A stretch of 8,652 nucleotides of DNA from NCBI GenBank assembly GCA_004525355.1, contig SPCK01000068.1, positions 1-8,652 on the forward strand. The letters are read 5' to 3'. This DNA is from Spirochaetales bacterium (GTDB lineage Bacteria > Spirochaetota > Spirochaetia > Treponematales > UBA12059). The notes beneath the pieces are model-generated. The model was not told where the DNA came from and did not search any database. It worked only from the letters and a program-made list of their open reading frames with translations. Both the position numbers and the translations under genes were made by a program. This document shows, in pieces, positions 1 to 6,190 of the stretch (position 1 is its first letter; each line of letters starts with the position of its first letter).

Positions 1-1
1 A

Positions 2-790
2 TTCCAGAAGGCAATCGAATTCAGGGACGTAAGCTTCTCCTACAAGGAAGGAGAAACCGTGCTGGATCACGTTTCCTTCCGCGTCGAGAAAGGCCAGACC
101 GTAGCTCTGGTGGGAGCCTCCGGTTCGGGCAAGACAACGACCGTAAGCCTTCTATGCCGCTTCTATCCGTATACCGATGGCGAGATTCTCGTAGATGGCA
201 CGCCACTGAGGAACCTTGAGCTACAAAGTTGGCGAAGAATGATAGGCCTGGTGCTCCAGGACATCTATCTGTTCCCGGGAACGATCCTCGAGAATGTTCG
301 TGTCTACGACGACCGCGTAACGGAGCTGGACGTTTTTGACGCCCTGAAGACGGTTCATGCCGCAGGCTTCGTGCGTCGCCTGCCCAATGACCTGCGCACC
401 GAGCTGCACGAACGAGGCGCCAATCTGTCAATGGGTGAAAAACAACTGCTGTCGTTCGCCAGGGCAGTAGCATTCGACTCGGAGATCGTGGTCATGGACG
501 AGGCGACCGCCAGCGTGGACGTAGCCACCGAGCGCCGCATACAGGAGAGCATGGCTGAACTCCTCAAAGGACGTACCGCCATCATCGTGGCGCACCGGCT
601 GTCATCCATCCTGAACGCCGACCGGATACTCTTCTTCAAGGACGGCCGAATCGTGGCTCAGGGCAGGCATGAAGAATTGATCAGGGCCCTGCCCGACTAT
701 GAGGAACTGGTTCGTCTGCAGTTCCCCGACCTGGAATCGAACGACCGCAAGGGCGAGGCCGTGGCGGTCTCCGTGGAGACAATCATATGA
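2..790 (+). CDS. ABC half-exporter, C-terminal part with ATPase domain (5' end outside window)
   Basis: The frame is open to the left edge, so the gene begins upstream and its transmembrane domain is missing here; what remains is nearly all nucleotide-binding domain. Visible in order: Walker A GASGSGKT (113-136), Q-loop around VLQD, signature LSMGE (425-439) in place of LSGGQ, Walker B IVVMDE (485-502) with the catalytic glutamate present, D-loop ASVD, and H-loop histidine (593-595). The family consists of inner-membrane exporters in which each half carries six helices and one ATPase domain. The next gene starts inside this stop codon (ATGA) and encodes another half-exporter, so the two should form a heterodimer. 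The standard Walker B and odd signature here complement the reverse pattern in the partner. Substrate unknown; drugs, lipids or peptides are all possible for this family. The family call is secure, the heterodimer is inference. Confidence 0.95.
   Translation, partial: FQKAIEFRDVSFSYKEGETVLDHVSFRVEKGQTVALVGASGSGKTTTVSLLCRFYPYTDGEILVDGTPLRNLELQSWRRMIGLVLQDIYLFPGTILENVRVYDDRVTELDVFDALKTVHAAGFVRRLPNDLRTELHERGANLSMGEKQLLSFARAVAFDSEIVVMDEATASVDVATERRIQESMAELLKGRTAIIVAHRLSSILNADRILFFKDGRIVAQGRHEELIRALPDYEELVRLQFPDLESNDRKGEAVAVSVETII
775..778 (+). promoter_or_regulatory. Shine-Dalgarno site for the second ABC gene
   Basis: GGAG lies 8 nt before the ATG at 787, inside the end of the preceding coding sequence. 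It supports the 787 start, which overlaps the upstream stop as ATGA and so should be translationally coupled. Confidence 0.6.
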
Positions 791-2583
791 AATCCGAATT
801 AGAAGAAGAAAAATCAGAGGCCGAAAAACCTCGAATCAATCATCTTGCGTGGATAAGCGTGATATGGAGCGAACGAGGCGGCCTGATAGTGCTGCTTTTT
901 TTCCTGACGCTGCTTTCCAGCGCCGTCGCAGTCGTGTATCCGTACCTCTCCAAGATCCTCCTGGATACCATCCAGGGACTCATGGAGAAACCCGGGGTCG
1001 CGGATCCCATGGTGGAAGTGAACCGCATCCTCATGGTGTTCGTGGCCGTGGGCGTGGTGGGCTTCGTCGCGTCGATATTTCCCGGCATCCGGGGTATGAC
1101 CAACTCGGTTTTCGAGCACCTGATACGCGGGAAGTACTTCAAGAAGGTACTGTCGAAGGATTACCACTTTTTCGCGAAGTTCCAGTCGGGCGATATCGTC
1201 ACCAGGCTGACCGACGACCTGTACGACTTTCCCAAGCTGTCCTGGTTCCTCTGCTCAGGCATCTTCAGGGCCGTAGAGTCCATCAGCAAGGTGGCATTCT
1301 GCCTGGTGGCCATGTTCCTCCTGAACCCCAAGTTGACGCTGTACTCCCTGATACCCGTGCCGATCATGATAGCAATCTTCTACATTACCCAGGACAGGAT
1401 CTACGATACGTTCCAGAAGAACCAGCAATCAATCAGCGCGGTCAACTCGCGCCTGGAAATGAGCTTCTCGGGCGTCCGTATCATCAAGGCATACGCCTGC
1501 GAGGACAAGTACCGCCGTTTCTTCAAGGACGTCCTGGAGACCAGGCGCGGCACCGAGATGGCGGTTGCCAAGCTCGAGGTTATACTGCACCTCATATACC
1601 AGTACATCGATTACGTGGCGCAGGTCGGCATCGTCTTCGCGGGGGGCCTCATGGCCGTTCGCGGTGAAATCTCGATCGGTACGTTCTACGCTTTCTATAC
1701 CTATTTGACCATGTTGATCTACCCGATCCTGGACATACCTCAGCTTTTTGTGTCGGGCAAGAGGGCATTCGTCAATATCGACCGTCTCGAGGAGATCGCC
1801 GCCTTCCCCGAACCAGCTGTTCCGGTCAATCCGGTCCTGGTTGACCGGATTCACAATGTCGAGGTCCGCGATCTTTCCTTCAGCTATGGGGACAGGCCTG
1901 GAAACGCTCTTTCCGGCATCAACATGAGCATCAGCCGTGGAGAGAAAATCGGCGTCATAGGACCCGTGGGCAGCGGAAAGTCCACTTTGGTCAAGGCATT
2001 ATTGGGTCTCCTGCCTCCCGGAAGCGGCCAAGTGCTGGTGAATGGACAAGACTTGCAAGCCGCGGACATACAATCATACCGCGCTCGCGTTGGTTACGTG
2101 CCGCAGGAAGCCCTGCTGTTCTCGGGCACCTTGAAGGACAACGTCGAATTCGGTACCGACGATCCGGGACCTGCAACGTTCGGGGATGCGGTCAATGCGG
2201 CGCAGATGGCCAACGAAATCGAGGATTTTACCGATGGGGAGAATACTGTCGTCGGCCAACGCGGCGTCAGCCTGTCAGGCGGACAAAAGCAACGGATGGC
2301 GATAGCCAGGGCCGTCGCCAGAAAGCCCGAATTGATGCTCTTCGATGACATCACCGCCAGCCTGGACGCGGCCAACGAGGAGCGCCTCATGCGCTGGCTC
2401 GAGGAAACGTCGAAGGAACTTGCCTTCGTCATCGTGTCGCATCGCCTGTCCACCTTGCAGTATGTGGACAAGGTGCTTTTCCTGGACGGGGGCAAGGCGC
2501 TCGGTTTCGGTACGCACGAGCAATTGCTGGGCAATCCGCGCTATCGGGCATTCATGGAGGAACACCTGGGCAAGGCCGGCTGA
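787..2583 (+). CDS. ABC half-exporter (permease plus ATPase) with degenerate catalytic site
   Basis: This complete 598-residue half-exporter has the usual length for the family. A charged acidic N-terminus (residues 1-18) is followed by about six membrane segments (near 31-53, 80-101, 157-179, 183-203, 265-290, 298-320) and an ATPase domain from about 355. Motifs: Walker A GPVGSGKST (392-400), Q-loop VPQE, intact signature LSGGQ (496-500), Walker B LMLFDD (516-521) and H-loop H552. At 521 an aspartate replaces the catalytic glutamate. In heterodimeric exporters such as TM287/288 one site is degenerate in this way. Here the degenerate site would pair this protein's Walker motifs with the LSMGE signature of the upstream subunit, and the active site would pair the upstream Walker motifs with this LSGGQ. 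The ATG at 787 overlaps the upstream stop and has GGAG at 775-778. It ends 15 bp from a convergent gene. Substrate cannot be inferred. Confidence 0.96.
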   Translation: MKSELEEEKSEAEKPRINHLAWISVIWSERGGLIVLLFFLTLLSSAVAVVYPYLSKILLDTIQGLMEKPGVADPMVEVNRILMVFVAVGVVGFVASIFPGIRGMTNSVFEHLIRGKYFKKVLSKDYHFFAKFQSGDIVTRLTDDLYDFPKLSWFLCSGIFRAVESISKVAFCLVAMFLLNPKLTLYSLIPVPIMIAIFYITQDRIYDTFQKNQQSISAVNSRLEMSFSGVRIIKAYACEDKYRRFFKDVLETRRGTEMAVAKLEVILHLIYQYIDYVAQVGIVFAGGLMAVRGEISIGTFYAFYTYLTMLIYPILDIPQLFVSGKRAFVNIDRLEEIAAFPEPAVPVNPVLVDRIHNVEVRDLSFSYGDRPGNALSGINMSISRGEKIGVIGPVGSGKSTLVKALLGLLPPGSGQVLVNGQDLQAADIQSYRARVGYVPQEALLFSGTLKDNVEFGTDDPGPATFGDAVNAAQMANEIEDFTDGENTVVGQRGVSLSGGQKQRMAIARAVARKPELMLFDDITASLDAANEERLMRWLEETSKELAFVIVSHRLSTLQYVDKVLFLDGGKALGFGTHEQLLGNPRYRAFMEEHLGKAG

Positions 2584-2598
2584 TGCGGCCCCGCCCCT

Positions 2599-3726
2599 TT
2601 ATGGGCCTATGGCGATGGCCAGTATGAAAAACGGCAGGGCCAGACCCGAGACGACCATGCCGGAAGTCGTGAGCGTGGAACCGCTCGCGGTATCCCCGGA
2701 CTCGGAAAGGATTGCACCGGCGACAGACAGGCCAACGCCGGTCAGGGCTATGAAGCCTCCCGCGACAAAACCGCCTTTCTGCCTCGAGGCGGCCTTCCGC
2801 AGGATTCGCATTTCGTCCTGCGCCCAGAGCGTGGACGCGTCGAGCGCGGCATTGGCGGCCATGAATCCGGCATCGTAGCCCTCTGCGAACGCTGCGGGTG
2901 GATTCGCCGGCAAGGCGGCTGCTTTCACGTCGCCTTGATCCTGCGGCTTCACGATGGTCGACGATTCGGGAGCGGCAACCGGGTTGGTTGCCGACGAGGT
3001 GAAATCGTTGGCCTTCCAGAAGGCTTCTATGCTCGTTTCGATGGTCGCCTTGATCGCCTCGCTTGCCGTCTTGGTCTTTTGAACGGATACCATTTCCCCG
3101 GCGCTCACGATGAATTGCTTGGGAATCGACTCAAGGCCCTCCTGAGATCCTGCCAGGGCATCCACCAGCGCGGTCACCATTACGGAACCTTCAAAGCAAT
3201 ACACATCGGTACGGGGAGCGGTCGCGTCCCGGGTGCGGGGAGCCAGGACATCCATGCCGAAATCCGTTCCACGTACGCCAGCAATGGCTGACTCGCCTGC
3301 CAGCTTGAATACCTGGTTGCCCGAGAGCTTCTCCACTTTCGCCCTGAGGCGGCCGTATACCAATGCCAGCGACGTTTCGCTGCTGCTGACGCGCCGTAGT
3401 ACGAAAGTCGTGTTTTCAGCAAGCTTGACAATCGCTCCACTGGCGAGAAGGCGCACTTCCAGCAGCGTACCCCGTCCCGTCTGCACCTGGTCGCCTTCCG
3501 CAAGCTCGAAGCCTATGGGATCGTCAATGGACAGGGCCTTGGCGCCACGGATGATCATGACGTCATCAGTACTGGCGTACTCGATGACCGCGACCACCGC
3601 GGGAGCCGCCGCGACCACCGCGGGAGCCGCTGCGACCACCGCAGGAGCCGCCGCGGATACCGCGGGAGCCGTGCCTGCCAGGAATACGAGTGCACACAGT
3701 TCGATCGCAGCTGTTCGAATCTTCAT
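2599..3726 (-). CDS. Secreted FecR-domain protein with C-terminal membrane hairpin
   Basis: The protein has 375 residues from the chosen start. An in-frame ATG five codons upstream (3741) is rejected because GGAGG (3733-3737) sits 6 nt before the 3726 ATG and lies downstream of the other. The N-terminus is a signal peptide (MKIR, then a hydrophobic stretch ending near APAVSA), followed by a low-complexity Ala/Pro/Val repeat to about residue 46. Residues about 50-215 resemble a FecR domain (Pfam PF04773): the conserved pattern of EGDQVQTG, LASGAIVKLAENT, a YGRL turn and AGVRGTDFGMDV is clear. After a polar region come two hydrophobic segments (about 318-341 and 351-374) with a short loop. Classical FecR passes a periplasmic signal to a sigma factor, but no sigma factor or TonB receptor gene is nearby, so a role in surface sensing or envelope structure is equally possible. 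Its own divergent promoter lies at 3756-3784. Confidence 0.85.
   Translation of the reverse strand: MKIRTAAIELCALVFLAGTAPAVSAAAPAVVAAAPAVVAAAPAVVAVIEYASTDDVMIIRGAKALSIDDPIGFELAEGDQVQTGRGTLLEVRLLASGAIVKLAENTTFVLRRVSSSETSLALVYGRLRAKVEKLSGNQVFKLAGESAIAGVRGTDFGMDVLAPRTRDATAPRTDVYCFEGSVMVTALVDALAGSQEGLESIPKQFIVSAGEMVSVQKTKTASEAIKATIETSIEAFWKANDFTSSATNPVAAPESSTIVKPQDQGDVKAAALPANPPAAFAEGYDAGFMAANAALDASTLWAQDEMRILRKAASRQKGGFVAGGFIALTGVGLSVAGAILSESGDTASGSTLTTSGMVVSGLALPFFILAIAIGP
3590..3673 (-). repeat. 21-bp tandem repeat, four units, inside the FecR-domain gene
   Basis: Four head-to-tail 21-bp units start at 3590, 3611, 3632 and 3653. The first three differ at only one or two bases; the fourth (3653-3673) is more diverged. 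Because 21 is a multiple of three the frame is kept, and on the minus strand each unit encodes a seven-residue block of the type AAAPAVV, the diverged one giving APAVS. The block sits directly at and after the likely signal-peptidase site. Near-identity at DNA level suggests recent duplication or slippage, so copy number may vary between strains. Confidence 0.9.
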
Positions 3727-3732
3727 GACATG

Positions 3733-3737
3733 CCTCC
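3733..3737 (-). promoter_or_regulatory. Shine-Dalgarno site deciding the FecR-domain gene start
   Basis: On the minus strand this reads GGAGG, 6 nt before the ATG at 3726-3724. It falls inside the reading frame if the upstream ATG at 3741 is used, so it favours the shorter protein whose N-terminus is a normal signal peptide. Confidence 0.8.
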
Positions 3738-3755
3738 ACATCCGCGTACATAAAA

Positions 3756-3784
3756 ACTATACCATGACCGGGTAGCGGCTTCAA
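3756..3784 (-). promoter_or_regulatory. Sigma70-type promoter for the FecR-domain gene
   Basis: On the minus strand a -35 TTGAAG (3784-3779), a 17-bp spacer and a -10 TATAGT (3761-3756) are seen. Transcription would start near 3749, giving a leader of about 22 nt that carries the GGAGG site. Hexamers and spacing match the housekeeping consensus well; actual use is inferred. Confidence 0.6.
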
Positions 3785-3820
3785 TGACGGCCTGATTTTG
3801 AACCGCCCGAACGATCGTCG

Positions 3821-3849
3821 TTGATTTCGATCACGAGGCCGGGTATACT
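3821..3849 (+). promoter_or_regulatory. Sigma70-type promoter for the unknown gene and murD, probably leaderless
   Basis: A -35 TTGATT (3821-3826), exactly 17 bp of spacer and a -10 TATACT (3844-3849) precede the ATG at 3859 by only 9 nt. Initiation would fall at about 3855-3857, leaving a leader of roughly 2-4 nt. No Shine-Dalgarno sequence lies between the -10 box and the ATG. An imperfect inverted repeat (3810-3822) abuts the -35 box. Confidence 0.6.
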
Positions 3850-3858
3850 TCACCGCGC

Positions 3859-4824
3859 ATGGAACAGTTGCTGAACGAAATCAGGATAGCATACATCGAC
3901 TCGAGCGTGAACGAGCTCATCCCCGCCATCCCGGTAGCGGCTTCCAACGCGCCGTACTCCATGCGTTTCAACCAGGGAGAAGAATTTTTCGTCGAGTTGG
4001 ACGCGCCCATCATGGTACCGCGGTTGCCCATCCACCATGACGTCAGAAAGGCCATCCCCGACGCGCAGTACATCCGGTCTATCCGCGATGTCGTCAAGCA
4101 GCTGGCTGAATCGTTGCCGGAATGTTTCATCGGCCTGACATACTTCTTCGACCCGGCTGAGAATCTCAAGCCCTGTTTCTACCGCATGTTCAAGGTCGAT
4201 GACGATATTTATCTGTATCTCCTCCGCATCGATCTCCTGCCCAGGCCCTTCGAGGTCGAGACGATATCCCCGGGCACCAATGACTTTACAGCGGCCTATT
4301 CGACGAAGAAACTATTTCTTGAGTCGGAACTCATTCCGCTCGAGGCGGTCATGTGGGAATCTGGACGGGTCAAGGCCTTCAGGATTCGTCAACTTATCTC
4401 CCAGACCTGGATAGGCGAAACCGGCAAGGGCTACCTGCTGCGGGGCATCTGGATGGATTCGGACCTGTCAAAGTTCTTTACCAAGCTCTTTGTACCCACG
4501 GGCAAGCGCCTGTACCCCTACTACCCGCTTTTCTGCAAGTACAAGACGCTGTGCGCCACCGTGCCCGTGTTGAGCCCGGACGGCCGCAGGAAGATGGTCC
4601 CGCTCCTGCATTACGCGGTAAGGAATCTTACTCCCGAGATAGAAAACATACAGAATACACTGAAGAATGCCTCGTTTTCAGAGATACTCCCGGAATTCGT
4701 GGCCATGCGGAAGAAGATTCCGGAAACGTGGAAGTCCCAGTTGAACGATTTTTCCGTCAGCTCCTACCTCAACGCCAGAGAACAGAAAGAGTACGCCCTC
4801 GACTATGCCGATAACAAAGCTTGA
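3859..4824 (+). CDS. Conserved-looking soluble protein of unknown function, upstream of murD
   Basis: I do not recognise this 321-residue protein. It shows no signal peptide, no membrane helix and no nucleotide-binding loop. It looks like a folded cytoplasmic protein: mixed hydrophobic/charged composition, many aromatic residues (for example YFFDP at 95-99 and the Tyr/Pro-rich patch at 219-223), a charged C-terminal part from about 255 that could be helical, and four cysteines (89, 106, 226, 232) not arranged as a clear metal site. The ATG at 3859 is the only sensible start, yet it lacks a ribosome-binding site and follows a -10 box by 9 nt, which points to a leaderless transcript. The coding sequence overlaps murD by 20 bp in a different frame, so the two are probably co-transcribed and coupled. 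That suggests a link to cell-wall synthesis or growth, but no biochemical role can be read from the sequence. Confidence 0.85.
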   Translation: MEQLLNEIRIAYIDSSVNELIPAIPVAASNAPYSMRFNQGEEFFVELDAPIMVPRLPIHHDVRKAIPDAQYIRSIRDVVKQLAESLPECFIGLTYFFDPAENLKPCFYRMFKVDDDIYLYLLRIDLLPRPFEVETISPGTNDFTAAYSTKKLFLESELIPLEAVMWESGRVKAFRIRQLISQTWIGETGKGYLLRGIWMDSDLSKFFTKLFVPTGKRLYPYYPLFCKYKTLCATVPVLSPDGRRKMVPLLHYAVRNLTPEIENIQNTLKNASFSEILPEFVAMRKKIPETWKSQLNDFSVSSYLNAREQKEYALDYADNKA

Positions 4825-6187
4825 CGACCTGCGCGGCCTGCGCGTGACGGTCATGGGCCTGGGACTCAACGGGGGCGGGCTGTCAACCGCCCGATTCCTT
4901 GCAGGAGCCGGGGCCATCGTCACCGTTACCGACATGAAGGACGAGGATGCGTTGGCCGAATCCATCGCGGCGCTGGGCAACCTGCCGATACGCTACGTCC
5001 TGGGCCGCCACGATCGCGCCGATTTCTCTGAAGCCGACCTGGTGATAAAGAATCCGGCCGTCCGGCCCGATTCCGAATTCCTCCGCGCCGCAAGGCGCGT
5101 TGAAACCGACCTTTCAATCTTCCTCAGCCTGTGCCGGACGCCCATCGTGGCGGTTACCGGATCCAAGGGCAAGTCGACGACTTCCAGCGCCATCGCCCAC
5201 GCCCTCTCGGGCGCGGGCATTCGTTCTTTCCTGGGCGGAAATATAACCGTATCGCCGTTTACCTTCCTCGATAAGGCCGGCCCCGATGACAGGATCGTGC
5301 TGGAGTTGTCGAGCTGGCAGCTCGGCGACATGAAGGGCATGGGCGTATTGAAGCCGCACGTCTGTGTCCTGACCCGTATCGTGCCGGACCATCTTGATCG
5401 CTATGGCACCATGGAAGCCTACGTCGCGGACAAACGACTGATTTACGCCGATCAAGACCGCGGCGATTGGACCATCTGCGACGCCGACGATCCCTACGGA
5501 CCTGAATTCTCCGCAGAAAGCGCAGGCTCAACCCTGTGGTACGGCCGGAACGCGCCTGCAGACAAACCAGGAGCCAGAATCCTGGAGGACGGCCGATGCG
5601 TGGCAAATCTGCCCGATGTCGGATTGGTGGAAATACTCCCGACCCGCATCGCGGTACCGGGGGCTCACAACCGCTCCAACCTCGCCGCCGCGGGTCTTGC
5701 GGCTTGGGCGGCCGGAGCCGATCCTGCCTCCCTGGCCGGATCACTGGCAAGCTTTCCGGGCGTGGAGCACCGACTTGAGCTGTTCGCAGAGCGCGACGGC
5801 GTTCGCTGGTGCAACGACTCCGCGGCCACCGTTCCCCAGGCCGTCGCCGCGGCACTTGAAGCTTTTGCCGAGCCGGTTGTGCTCATCACCGGAGGCACCG
5901 ACAAGAAGCTCGATTTTTCCCCCGTTCGGGAGGCATACCGCAGGGCGACGGAAATCATACTCCTTGCGGGAAGCGGGACGGACAAGCTGCTGAGCCTGCT
6001 CGATGAGGACGGAATACCCTATCACGGGCCTTTTAGCGATTTCGGGGAGGCGGTGCGCATCGCCGCCAGCCTGGCCCGCCCGGGGTGGACGGTACTCCTG
6101 TCACCCGGGTGCACGTCGTTCGGCATGTTCAGGAACGAATTCGACCGGGGCAGAAGCTTCAAGGCAGCGGTAGCCGAGCTCCTCTGA
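4805..6187 (+). CDS. murD: UDP-N-acetylmuramoylalanine--D-glutamate ligase (MurD)
   Basis: MurD is the cytoplasmic ATP-dependent enzyme that adds D-glutamate to UDP-MurNAc-L-Ala in peptidoglycan precursor synthesis. At 460 residues the length is typical. N-terminal domain: glycine-rich MGLGLNGGG (17-25). Central domain: P-loop TGSKGKST (118-125), ELSSWQL (167-173, with Mg-binding E167), DHLDRY (195-200) and K210, which aligns with the carbamylated lysine of E. coli MurD. C-terminal domain: HNRSN (288-292), EHRLE (321-325), NDSAAT (337-342), GGTDKK (363-368) and SPGCTSF (433-439). Oddities: E. coli has NDSKATN, so the D-Glu-contacting Lys319 is Ala340 here, and the N-terminal MDTR motif is TDMK. 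These mark a divergent MurD branch. The ATG at 4805 lies inside the upstream gene; only a weak AGAAAGAG (4784-4791) precedes it, so translation probably depends on coupling. The stop lies 3 bp from a convergent gene. Confidence 0.93.
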   Translation: MPITKLDDLRGLRVTVMGLGLNGGGLSTARFLAGAGAIVTVTDMKDEDALAESIAALGNLPIRYVLGRHDRADFSEADLVIKNPAVRPDSEFLRAARRVETDLSIFLSLCRTPIVAVTGSKGKSTTSSAIAHALSGAGIRSFLGGNITVSPFTFLDKAGPDDRIVLELSSWQLGDMKGMGVLKPHVCVLTRIVPDHLDRYGTMEAYVADKRLIYADQDRGDWTICDADDPYGPEFSAESAGSTLWYGRNAPADKPGARILEDGRCVANLPDVGLVEILPTRIAVPGAHNRSNLAAAGLAAWAAGADPASLAGSLASFPGVEHRLELFAERDGVRWCNDSAATVPQAVAAALEAFAEPVVLITGGTDKKLDFSPVREAYRRATEIILLAGSGTDKLLSLLDEDGIPYHGPFSDFGEAVRIAASLARPGWTVLLSPGCTSFGMFRNEFDRGRSFKAAVAELL

Positions 6188-6190
6188 AAA

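Noticed and set aside
699..1667. Long plus-strand reading frame of 322 codons
   Set aside because: It overlaps the two ABC genes in another frame, has an Arg/Gly/Pro-rich composition and no recognisable domain; it is a GC-driven shadow.
3685..3726. Possible lipoprotein signal in the FecR-domain protein (cysteine in the hydrophobic stretch)
   Set aside because: The residues before the cysteine (IEL) do not fit a lipobox, and a normal signal-peptidase site follows.
3739..3741. Upstream in-frame ATG as start of the FecR-domain gene
   Set aside because: The strong GGAGG site lies downstream of it and is ideally spaced for the ATG at 3726.
3233..3775. Plus-strand frame antisense to the FecR-domain gene
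   Set aside because: Its Thr/Ala-rich repeats are only the antisense reading of the 21-bp tandem repeat, and the opposite strand has a signal peptide, domain and ribosome-binding site.
3771..3944. 12-bp direct repeat GGTAGCGGCTTC at 3771-3782 and 3933-3944
   Set aside because: About two exact 12-mer pairs are expected by chance in a window of this size, and one copy lies inside coding sequence.
5259..5855. Minus-strand frame antisense to murD
   Set aside because: It is extremely arginine-rich and has no domain; it is the mirror of murD codons.
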